Source: Nocardioides panacis (GTDB lineage: Bacteria > Actinomycetota > Actinomycetes > Propionibacteriales > Nocardioidaceae). Taken from it: a stretch of DNA of 64,000 bases. The position numbers and the translations under genes are program-made. Position 1 is the first letter of the stretch, and each line of letters opens with the position of its first letter. A model generated the notes under the pieces. The model searched no databases. It saw only the letters and a list, made by a program, of their open reading frames with translations, and was not told the origin of the DNA. Location of the stretch: assembly GCF_019039255.1 (NCBI RefSeq), contig NZ_CP077062.1, positions 3,534,001-3,598,000 of the forward strand. Reading direction: 5' to 3'. Of this stretch, positions 40,593 through 48,731 are shown piece by piece.

Positions 40593-43500
40593 GGCGCCTC
40601 GCTGCGGTAGGGGTGCACGCCGAGGATTGCGTCGACGACGCGCGCCGAGGCCTTGCCGTCGTCGTGCGGGGCGAACTCGGCCCGGAAGGTCTCGCGCCGC
40701 TCGGCGAACCCGTCGGGCCCGCGCAGCGCGGCGACCACCTCCTCGGTGGTCAGGCAGACCGGTCCCGGAACCGTGTCGTGGTAGTCGAGGTAGAAGCCCC
40801 GGTTGTCGTCGCGGTACTCCGCGAGGTCGGGCGCCAGGAAGATCATCGGCTTGTCGGTCAGCACGAAGTCGAAGAACACCGACGAGTAGTCCGTGACCAG
40901 GGCGTCGGCTGCGACGTACAGGTCGGCGATGTCGGGGTAGCGGGTGACGTCGATGACCCGGCGGTCCGGGTCGACGTCCTCGGCGGCGCGCACCGAGTTG
41001 TAGTGCCCCCGGACCAGCACGACGGCGTCGTCGAGCTGCTCCACGACCTGGTGCGGGTCGAGGTAGAGCACCTTGTCGAAGACCCGGCCCACCCGCAGGT
41101 TGTCCCGCCAGGTGGGGGCGTACAGCACGACCTGCTGGTGCTCCCCGATCCCCAGCGCCTCCCGGGTGCTGCGGCGCCGGTCGGCGGCGTCGTCGGCCAG
41201 CATCACGTCGTTGCGGGGGTAGCCGAGCTCCATCACCGGACCGTCGTACCGGAACGCGCTGGACAGCGAGCGGGTGCAGAACTCGCTCTGGCTGAGCAGG
41301 TAGTCCCAGCCGTCGCGCGCGATCAGCAGCTGGCGGCGGTGGTGCCAGTTGAAGAAGTCCAGGTGCGGCCGGTCGTGCGCGATCCGCTTGAGCGGGCTGC
41401 CGTGCCAGGTCTGGAAGTACAGCTGGCCCTCCCGCTTGCGGAAGAAGTACGGCAGCGAGGCGTTGACCAGCAGGTACCGCGCGCGGCCGAGCAGCTCGAA
41501 GTACTCCCGCGAGAACCGGATCACCGGGCGGGCACCCTCGGGCACCTCCACGGAGTAGTCCATCACGCTGAAGACCAGCTCGAGGTCCTCGTGGCGGCCG
41601 GCCAGCTCGCGGCACAGCGCACCCGGGTTGTCGCCCGCGGCCTTGCCGGCGAACGTCTCGAACAGCACCACGTCGAGCAGCGGCTGGGTGCGCGCCTCGG
41701 GGTAGGTCTCGTCGCGCAGCCGGCGGCGCATGTACGGCGGCCGGCTGGTCCGCCACTCGGCGGGCACCACCCGCAGGGCCAGCGCGCCCTCCAGCGACAC
41801 GTGCGGCACGACGTGCAGGTGCGAGTCCTCGACGTACAGCGGCAGCCGGCGCCACAGCGACCGCTCGGGCGCGACGTCGAGCGTCCGGCCGTCGGCGGTG
41901 CGGGCCAGCACGTCGTAGCGGTCGGCGGGGAGCGACGTACGGCCCACGCCCCACTCGTCGCCGAACAGGTCCAGCTCGACCTCGAAGGCCTCACCCGTGC
42001 GGGAGGCCGGGCGCCAGGCGGTGCGCGAGCGGGGCCCGACCAGCGCGATCTCCACGTCCCGGTCGGTGCTGCCCGACAGCCGGACCACGCCGCCGGACGC
42101 GGTCACCTCGGCGACCCGGACCGGCCCGGTCGGCGCGGGCGGACGGAGGTCGGCGCGCGAGGAGGGCCGCAGCTCGATGCTCAGCCCGTCGTGCTGGGCC
42201 CACCGCGGCTCGACGGTGGTCCCGCCGACGGTGGAGGTCTCCAGCAGGCCGGCGTTCACGTTGACCGCCCGGCTGTGGAACCCGGCGGTGCGCTGGTGCG
42301 CACCGATCCGCAGCTCGGCCTGCACCTCGAGCACGACCGGGACGCGGCCCTCGGGGGTGGGCAGCGTGCTGATGTCGACGTCGCAGCTGAACGCGCCGCC
42401 GCTGTGGTCCTCGTGGGCGCGCTGCGACCACTGGTTGACGTTCGGCTCGGGGGTCGGGGTGGTCGGCACCCGCCAGGTCCGCCCGGACGCCGGGTCGCGC
42501 AGCACGACCGTCACCTCGCTCGGGGCGTAGGCGTCGTCGAGGTACTCCAGGAACGCCGCGCCCTCGAGGTGCAGCACGTCGGGCCTCGGCCAGCGCACCA
42601 CCAGCAGCCGGGTCCGGTAGCGCAGCTCGCTGTCCGCGACCCCGGTGAGCTCGTCGGAGGCCTCGGCGAGCGCGTCGATGAAGGGCAGCGTGAGGTGCGG
42701 GCGGGCGCCCACCATCCGGTGCGGGTAGCCGTTCTGGTTGTCGAAGGCGTACTCCAGGAAGCTCTCCGCGGCGGCCCGCTCGTCGTGCGCGCACAGCCAC
42801 GCGATGATCCGGTCCTCGGCCGGGACGGCCGGGAACGTCTCCGCGGAGACCAGGTCCAGGAGCCGGCGCAGCTCGGCGCCGAGGGCCTCCCAGTAGCCGT
42901 CGTCGCGGGTGATCGCGGCGCGGACCAGGTCCGGGACGGTGGTGTGCAGCACCTCGGCGAAGTACGCCCGCTGCACCGGCTCGCTGGCCGTGGCCACCAC
43001 CAGCTCGCCCGCGGTGCAGATCTGCGCGACCCGGTCCGCGACCCGGCCGCGGTCCTGCAGGCCCTGCTGCCACAGCGAGCGGTTGTCCTCGCGCCAGCCC
43101 CAGCGGTAGACCACCGAGGGCAGGATGTCCACGCGGTCGGCCCGGAGCATCGCGTCGACGATCGTGACGATGTCGGAGTGGTCCCCCTCGGTGGCGAACG
43201 CCAGCCCCTGCTCGTCCCAGAAGGCGCGGCGGAAGACCCTCGTCCCGGGCATCAGGTTGGCCATGATCTCGGGGTGGTCGTCGACGCGCACCCCGATCCG
43301 GCGCTGGGCGTTCGACCGCTTGGCCCAGGTCGGCTCCTGGTGCTGGCCCTGCTGCTGGAGGGTGACCGAGCCGATGCTGAGGTCCGAGCCGCTCTCCCGC
43401 AGCGCACCGCCGAGGCGCTCGTAGGCCGTCATCAGCACGGTGTCGTCCGCGTCGCAGAACGCGAGGTGCCGTCCGGTGGCCCGGGCGACGCCGGCGTTGC

Positions 43501-43801
43501 GGGCCGCGCCCACCCCGAGGTGCGGCTGGGTGACCACCCGGACCCGCCGGTCCGCGTCGGCGTGCCGCCGGGCGATCTCCGCCGAGCCATCGGTCGAGCC
43601 GTCGTCGACGAGCACGATCTCGAGCTGCGGGTGGGTCTGCGCGAGGAGGCTGGCCAGGCAGGCGTCGAGGGTGCCGGCGGCGTCGTGGAAGGGCACGACC
43701 ACGCTGAGCCGCGGCAGCGTCGGCCCCCCGCGTCGCAGCACCACGCGTTTCACGAACTGGGCCGGGCGGGTGCGTTTGAGGCGCCTGACCGACAGCTCCA
43801 T
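40589..43801 (-). CDS. Bifunctional GT2 plus CDP-glycerol glycerophosphotransferase (teichoic acid polymerase-like), paralogue 1
   Basis: This is a 1070-residue fusion. The N-terminal GT-A domain (about 32-260) has RLSVVVPFHDAAGTLDACLASL, IVLVDDGSTDGS, HLAFCDADDTVLM. A middle region of about 400 residues has repeated beta-rich Ig-like segments. The C-terminal TagB/TagF-type domain (about 700-1060) has QLYFQTWHGSPLKRIAHD, MELGYPRND, VVLYAPTWRDNLRVG, VVLVRGHYN, ALVTDYSSVFFDFVLTDKPMIFLAPDL. It is expected to extend glycerol- or ribitol-phosphate chains bearing sugars at the cell membrane. It shares its whole design with the gene at 53536-57040. GAAGGAG precedes the ATG by ten bases. Confidence 0.88.
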   Translation of the reverse strand: MELSVRRLKRTRPAQFVKRVVLRRGGPTLPRLSVVVPFHDAAGTLDACLASLLAQTHPQLEIVLVDDGSTDGSAEIARRHADADRRVRVVTQPHLGVGAARNAGVARATGRHLAFCDADDTVLMTAYERLGGALRESGSDLSIGSVTLQQQGQHQEPTWAKRSNAQRRIGVRVDDHPEIMANLMPGTRVFRRAFWDEQGLAFATEGDHSDIVTIVDAMLRADRVDILPSVVYRWGWREDNRSLWQQGLQDRGRVADRVAQICTAGELVVATASEPVQRAYFAEVLHTTVPDLVRAAITRDDGYWEALGAELRRLLDLVSAETFPAVPAEDRIIAWLCAHDERAAAESFLEYAFDNQNGYPHRMVGARPHLTLPFIDALAEASDELTGVADSELRYRTRLLVVRWPRPDVLHLEGAAFLEYLDDAYAPSEVTVVLRDPASGRTWRVPTTPTPEPNVNQWSQRAHEDHSGGAFSCDVDISTLPTPEGRVPVVLEVQAELRIGAHQRTAGFHSRAVNVNAGLLETSTVGGTTVEPRWAQHDGLSIELRPSSRADLRPPAPTGPVRVAEVTASGGVVRLSGSTDRDVEIALVGPRSRTAWRPASRTGEAFEVELDLFGDEWGVGRTSLPADRYDVLARTADGRTLDVAPERSLWRRLPLYVEDSHLHVVPHVSLEGALALRVVPAEWRTSRPPYMRRRLRDETYPEARTQPLLDVVLFETFAGKAAGDNPGALCRELAGRHEDLELVFSVMDYSVEVPEGARPVIRFSREYFELLGRARYLLVNASLPYFFRKREGQLYFQTWHGSPLKRIAHDRPHLDFFNWHHRRQLLIARDGWDYLLSQSEFCTRSLSSAFRYDGPVMELGYPRNDVMLADDAADRRRSTREALGIGEHQQVVLYAPTWRDNLRVGRVFDKVLYLDPHQVVEQLDDAVVLVRGHYNSVRAAEDVDPDRRVIDVTRYPDIADLYVAADALVTDYSSVFFDFVLTDKPMIFLAPDLAEYRDDNRGFYLDYHDTVPGPVCLTTEEVVAALRGPDGFAERRETFRAEFAPHDDGKASARVVDAILGVHPYRSEAP

Positions 43802-43928
43802 CAGCGACAGTCTCCTTCGGGGGGCCGGTCCGGCGCGCCCGGGCGCCCGGTCGTCCCCGTGTCGGCCAAGGTGGTCGAGACACTCTAACCTTCACCAAAA
43901 CACTCGCGCGAAACGGCAGGTACGCACC

Positions 43929-45008
43929 ATCGACGTCGCACCCACGTCCGGCAGGCCGGGCGCACCCAGGCTCGCTGCGCTCGACGGGCTCCGGCTCCTG
44001 GCTGCGTTCAGCGTGCTGGCCTACCACTACACCGGCATCAACCGGGACTACTGGGGCGCCAGCCCGATGGTGGAGTTCCCGTCGCTGCACCAGCTGAGCC
44101 GCTACGGCTACCTCGGCGTCGAGCTGTTCTTCATCATCAGCGGCTTCGTGATCCTGATGACCGCCTACGACCGGACCGTGCAGTCCTTCGTGGCCTCCCG
44201 GGTGGCCCGGCTCTACCCCGCCTACTGGGTGGCGATCCTGCTGACCTTCGCGCTGCAGCAGTTCTGGCACGGCGGCCGGGAACCGACTTCGATGGAGGCG
44301 CTGGGCAACCTGACGATGGTGCAGTCGGCGTTCGGGCTGACCGACGTCCAGGGCGCGTTCTGGACGCTCTGGGTCGAGCTGCGCTTCTACGTGCTGATCG
44401 GCATCTTCATGCTGGTCGGCATGAACCGGCAGCGTCTCCTGGCGTTCGCGGTCATCTGGCCGGTGCTCGGGCAGGTGGCGGAGAACAACCACGCGTCGTT
44501 CGTCGCGACGGTGCTGATGTCGACGTACGCCCCGTACTTCGCGGTCGGCATCGTGCTGTTCCTGCTCTCCACCGACCTGCTGAACCTTTCGTGCTGGCTC
44601 GGTCTGGGGTTCACCTGGGTGCTGAGCGTGCAGCAGGCCACGGCGTACGCCGAGCGCGCCTCCGCGCTCACCGGCGCGCCGGTGCGGCCGCTGGTGACGG
44701 CGGTCGCCGTGACCGTGATGGTGCTGGCCGTGCTGGCGTGCTCGCACGGACCGCTGTCCCGGATCCGGTGGAAGTGGCTGACGCTCGCCGGCGCCCTGAC
44801 CTACCCGCTCTACCTGGTGCACGGCCAGGTCGGGTTCTTCCTGATCGAGACCCTGCAGACGCACCTGCAGAGCTACGTCGTGCTGGCGATCGCCACGCTC
44901 ACCAGCTTCGCCCTGGCGTTCGTCATCCACCGGTTCGTCGAGCGGCCCGCCGCCCGGCCGCTGCGCCGTGCGGTGGACCGCTCGCTGGAGAACCTGACGG
45001 TGCGCTGA
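43929..45008 (+). CDS. Acyltransferase-3 membrane O-acyltransferase; start codon unclear
   Basis: This is an integral membrane acyltransferase of the same family as the one at 14093, with about ten helices, AALDGLRLLAAFSVLAYHYTGI, YLGVELFFIISGFVILM, WTLWVELRFYVLIG and a YPLYLVHGQVGFFL end. The reading frame has no ATG, GTG or TTG between the 43803 region and the conserved domain. The earliest reasonable codon is ATC 43929 after GGCAGG; further upstream only antisense sequence of the GT gene is available. Either the start is ATC, or the given sequence has an indel near its 5' end. Length and edges from residue 10 on are solid. Confidence 0.75.
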   Translation: MDVAPTSGRPGAPRLAALDGLRLLAAFSVLAYHYTGINRDYWGASPMVEFPSLHQLSRYGYLGVELFFIISGFVILMTAYDRTVQSFVASRVARLYPAYWVAILLTFALQQFWHGGREPTSMEALGNLTMVQSAFGLTDVQGAFWTLWVELRFYVLIGIFMLVGMNRQRLLAFAVIWPVLGQVAENNHASFVATVLMSTYAPYFAVGIVLFLLSTDLLNLSCWLGLGFTWVLSVQQATAYAERASALTGAPVRPLVTAVAVTVMVLAVLACSHGPLSRIRWKWLTLAGALTYPLYLVHGQVGFFLIETLQTHLQSYVVLAIATLTSFALAFVIHRFVERPAARPLRRAVDRSLENLTVR

Positions 45009-45014
45009 GGCGCG

Positions 45015-47582
45015 CTACTTCCCGGCGTAGGCGCGCCAGCGCTCCTGCTCGGGGACGACCCGGCGACCCCAGGGCTTGGTGATGCCGGTCCAGTGCACGA
45101 GCACCGAGTCGGTCACCGCGTCCTCGCTGGGGACGTGCTGCCACCGGTCGGGGATCTCGGCGTGGTCCGGGCCGGCCAGGTAGTGCAGCACCTCGGTGGC
45201 GTTCATCCGGAAGTCCGCCATCAGCGCGACCGCCTCGGCGGGCGGCTGCTGGCGACGGGACTCGGCGAGGTCGACGACCAGCAGGTCGGTGCCGAACGCG
45301 TCGAAGTCGAAGGCGTGCCGGGCGTGCGCCGTGCGCCGCAGCTCGGAGGACAGCGCCGTCCGGTCACGCAGCCGCGCGGCCGCCCAGTGGAGCATCTGGA
45401 AGCCGCTCGACTGGTTGGACCGCGAGCGGGCGGACGCGAACGCGTGCCCGTCGAGGTCGAGCGCGGCCAGCTCCGCGACGTCACCGTCGACGACGGTCTC
45501 CGCGGGCAGCACCACGACCCGCTGCACGCCCGGCAGCAGGTCGGGAAGCACCAGCCGGGCCACCGAGTTGGCGGTGCGCACGGGCGGGTGCACCGCGGCG
45601 TCGAGCCCGCCGGTGCGCACCCAGCTGAACGTCACCTCGGGGAACGCCCGCGCGAGCGTGAGCCGGGTCCGCTCCGCCTTGGGCCGACCCAGCAGCCACA
45701 CGTGCAGCGGCCGCGAGGAGTTGGTGGCCAGCGAGCGCACCAGCGCCGAGAGGCGGCGCACGTCGGACTTGGTCACGAAGACCGCGCAGTTCACCTCGTC
45801 ACCGGCGTGGCGGGGGGTGGCCGGGGCCACGTGCACGGTCTCGGCGACCGCGGCCGCGACGGCCTGGTCGAGCCGCGGCGGGGCGGTGCGGGTGCCGGCC
45901 GGCGCGTGCAGCCGGGCCTCGGCCTCGGCCACCTTGCCGGCGGTCAGCTCGCGCCAGCGGCCGTAGACCTCGTCCTCGCTCGCGCCGGACAGGATCAGCG
46001 TGAACGTCTCCTGGAGCAGCGCGATGATGCCGTCCCGCATCGAGGAGAACGCCTCGTCGGTGATCCCGGCGAGCCCGTCGAACCGGATGTCGGACATGTT
46101 GGCGGGCTTGAAGTCCACCGGGACCCCGAGCGAGCGCAGCGGCAGGTAGGCGTGCAGCCGGCTGGTGACCACCTTGGACAGGTCGCGGCGGTAGGTCTCG
46201 AGCCGGTCCACCGCGTCGTCGCAGTTCTCCAGGAACGAGCGGCGGCGCACGGCGCGGTCGGAGTGGTGGAACGTCGGGGCGCCGGCGGGCACCGAGCCGT
46301 CGAGCACGTCGACGTACCCCACGGGGGCGGAGGCGTCGGGCCGCTCGTCGGTCTCGGGGAACACCGTGCTGACCGTGGTGGTCATGCAGCCGGAGAAGAA
46401 CGCCGGGACGCCGGCCGACAGCAGCAGGTAGACCGTGGTCCAGTCACGGCAGCCGACCGGGCCGTAGCGCTTGAGGTAGGCGATCGCGTCGTCGGTGAGC
46501 AGCTCGCGCTTGTTGCAGTGGAAGGACACGAACAGCGGGCGGAGCGCCGAGTGCAGCGGGAAGCCGTAGCGCATCTTGAACAGCGGGTGCATGAACCACC
46601 CGAAGCAGAGGGTCCAGGTGCCCTCCGGGATCTCCTGGTACATCGACGCGTCGCGGTGGATCGTCATCACGTCGACGTCGGCGTCCACGCCGTCCAGGCG
46701 CAGCGCCGGCCGGGTGCGCTCGCCGAGCCGGTCGAGCAGGGCGACGAGGTCGTCCTCCCCGTGCAGCCGCACCGACCGGTGCCGGACGAGGTGACCGAGG
46801 GAGGCGATGCTCTGCACGTGGTCGCCGATGTTGGCCGAGCCGCGGTTCATCCCGGGGTGCCCGTAGTCGACGACCGCGAAGGCCGGCCGCTCGCCGCGCG
46901 GGGCGGTCCGGTCGATCCCGGCGCGGACCCAGGGCTCGAGCCAGGCGCGGTTGCGCTCGACGCGGTCGGCGTCGGCCGGGAGCTGCGCGGCGGTCGCCTC
47001 GACCACGTCGAAGAGCTCGCCGGCCAGCGCGTGCTCGCCCGCGCCGAAGACCACGCCGACGATCGTCACCCAGTCCCGCAGGCTGATCACGGCAGGCTCG
47101 TGGGTCGCGACGTCGCGCAGCTCCTCGACGGTCTGCTGCCGGGCCGTCTCCAGCCCGCAGCGGGTGTACTCCTCCGGGGCGTACGTCGCCCAGGCGGCCC
47201 GCGGCAGCGCGGTGAACCGGGCCCAGGCCAGCTCCAGCAGGCCGCGGTGGAAGGCGAGCACGCCGCTGGCGAGGTCACCGACCTCGCGGCTCTGCCCGTG
47301 GCGGCGCAGCGACTCGGTGAGGCTGACCGCCGACTCGACGTCCCCGTCGGCGACCCACTCGCGCACCTGGGTGAGCACCGAGGTGGTCAGGTCGTCTCCG
47401 CGCAGCAGCCCCTCGAGGAGCGTGCCCTCGTGCGGCGGCTCGGCCGGCGTCTTGGGTGCGGCGGGCGCGGCGACCGGGGTGGCCGGCGCGGGGGCCGCGT
47501 TCGGGGCGGTCGGCCGCCTCAGCAGGCCGGCCGCGCGGTTCGAGACACGCTCGCGCAGGGCACGCGGGGAAGGGGGTTGCAT
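45015..47582 (-). CDS. Fusion: polysaccharide pyruvyltransferase-like domain plus degenerate GT8 domain
   Basis: This is an 855-residue protein. Residues 1-60 are low-complexity Pro/Ala, and 60-225 is helical. About 235-540 resembles polysaccharide pyruvyltransferases: YGHPGMNRGSANIGDHVQSIA, YGPVGCRDW, KVVTSRLHAYLPLRSLGVPV and DIRFDG. About 605-820 resembles GT8: NCAVFVTKSDVRRLSALVRSL, RLVLPDLLPGVQRVVVLPAETVVDGDVAEL and VLVHWTGITKPWG. In GT8 enzymes the metal site is normally DxD; here the place reads PAE. The ATG at 47582 follows GGAG; the upstream ATG at 47600 would lose this. It may place pyruvate ketals and a sugar on the polymer. Confidence 0.75.
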   Translation of the reverse strand: MQPPSPRALRERVSNRAAGLLRRPTAPNAAPAPATPVAAPAAPKTPAEPPHEGTLLEGLLRGDDLTTSVLTQVREWVADGDVESAVSLTESLRRHGQSREVGDLASGVLAFHRGLLELAWARFTALPRAAWATYAPEEYTRCGLETARQQTVEELRDVATHEPAVISLRDWVTIVGVVFGAGEHALAGELFDVVEATAAQLPADADRVERNRAWLEPWVRAGIDRTAPRGERPAFAVVDYGHPGMNRGSANIGDHVQSIASLGHLVRHRSVRLHGEDDLVALLDRLGERTRPALRLDGVDADVDVMTIHRDASMYQEIPEGTWTLCFGWFMHPLFKMRYGFPLHSALRPLFVSFHCNKRELLTDDAIAYLKRYGPVGCRDWTTVYLLLSAGVPAFFSGCMTTTVSTVFPETDERPDASAPVGYVDVLDGSVPAGAPTFHHSDRAVRRRSFLENCDDAVDRLETYRRDLSKVVTSRLHAYLPLRSLGVPVDFKPANMSDIRFDGLAGITDEAFSSMRDGIIALLQETFTLILSGASEDEVYGRWRELTAGKVAEAEARLHAPAGTRTAPPRLDQAVAAAVAETVHVAPATPRHAGDEVNCAVFVTKSDVRRLSALVRSLATNSSRPLHVWLLGRPKAERTRLTLARAFPEVTFSWVRTGGLDAAVHPPVRTANSVARLVLPDLLPGVQRVVVLPAETVVDGDVAELAALDLDGHAFASARSRSNQSSGFQMLHWAAARLRDRTALSSELRRTAHARHAFDFDAFGTDLLVVDLAESRRQQPPAEAVALMADFRMNATEVLHYLAGPDHAEIPDRWQHVPSEDAVTDSVLVHWTGITKPWGRRVVPEQERWRAYAGK

Positions 47583-47625
47583 CGATCTCCTCGAGAACAT
47601 CCGCAGGGGTGGACGGCGGCTAAGA

Positions 47626-48705
47626 CTACCGTCCTGGTACAGGTTGGACCGGAACGTCCCGGTGCCACGACTCGGTGACGTACTTCGTGGTCCAGCCCAT
47701 CGAGACGTAGAGCCCGTCCGCCCCGGTCGGTGAGTCCGCGTCGACCTCCAGGCCCACCCGGTCCCGGCCGCGGGAGGCGGCGTCGGCGACGACGGTGTTC
47801 AGCAGGGACTTGGCCACCCCGCGGCCGCGGGCGTTCTGCAGGACGCCGATGTACTCCACGTAGCTGCCGGCCGGTGCGTCCCCCGCGCCCGGCGAGACGG
47901 CGCCCACCAGGGCCCCGGCGGGCTCCGGCGGGCCGTCGTCGTCGACCAGCTCGGCGATCCACCAGTGGTCCCACCGGTGGCCGGGGTCCTCGCGCAGCCG
48001 TGAGACGAACTCGTCGAAGGTCTCCGCGTGGGAGTTGAAGTGGTCGGCGAAGGCGCTCTCGAGGATCTCGTGGACCGTGCGCAGGTCGTCCTCGTCCGGC
48101 ATCCCGGTGCCCTGCCGCTCGACGGGCCGGATCCGGACACCCGGCTTGGCCTCCGCGTCCAGGTCGGCCTCGCCCGGCTCGACCGGACGGGTCATCTGCC
48201 ACCAGGTGCGGACCTGGGTGAACCCGGCCCGCTCCAGCCAGCGGTGCTGCCGGTCGTCCTCGGCGAAGGCGCCGCTGTCGATCTGCTGCACGTCCAGCCC
48301 GCGCCGCCGCCCGACGACCTCGGCGACCCGCTCGGCCCAGGAGAACAGCCACGCAGCGACCCGGTCGGCCGTCTCGTCGTCGAGCCGGCGGTCCACGACG
48401 GTGACCAGGAGCATCCGGCCCGCGGCCCGGTCGTGGGCGCTGGACCAGCCGATGATCGTGCCCTCCGGACCCCGCAGGACCACGTTCTCCCGGGTCAGGT
48501 CGTCCTGCGGGGAGATGTCGATCAGCAGGTCCTCCTCCGAGGCGCCGGCCCAGCCGCGGCCGAAGGCCTCGTGGCGGCGCAGCAGCGCGGTCAGCTCGGC
48601 GGCGTCGTCGGGGCCCGGTGTGGACGCGGTCCAGCCGTCGGGGAGCTCGGCGCTCAGGTCGCGGGTCGGCTGGTCCTCGTCACGGGGGGGAGTCACGCCG
48701 GTCAT
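47626..48705 (-). CDS. Tandem GNAT-family acetyltransferase, MshD-like
   Basis: This is a 359-residue protein with two GNAT folds. The C-terminal one (about 195-345) is complete, with VEYIGVLQNARGRGVAKSLL (acetyl-CoA loop) and DADSPTGADGLYVSMGWTTKY. The N-terminal one (about 30-180) retains the fold but a weak CoA loop. This is the architecture of mycothiol synthase MshD, though sequence resemblance by eye is moderate and mshD may exist elsewhere. There is no clear ribosome-binding site before ATG 48705; GTG 48696 is an alternative. It is flanked by glycosyltransferases on the same strand. Confidence 0.75.
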   Translation of the reverse strand: MTGVTPPRDEDQPTRDLSAELPDGWTASTPGPDDAAELTALLRRHEAFGRGWAGASEEDLLIDISPQDDLTRENVVLRGPEGTIIGWSSAHDRAAGRMLLVTVVDRRLDDETADRVAAWLFSWAERVAEVVGRRRGLDVQQIDSGAFAEDDRQHRWLERAGFTQVRTWWQMTRPVEPGEADLDAEAKPGVRIRPVERQGTGMPDEDDLRTVHEILESAFADHFNSHAETFDEFVSRLREDPGHRWDHWWIAELVDDDGPPEPAGALVGAVSPGAGDAPAGSYVEYIGVLQNARGRGVAKSLLNTVVADAASRGRDRVGLEVDADSPTGADGLYVSMGWTTKYVTESWHRDVPVQPVPGR

Positions 48706-48731
48706 TGTGTCGCAGTCGGCTGCCCGGCGGG

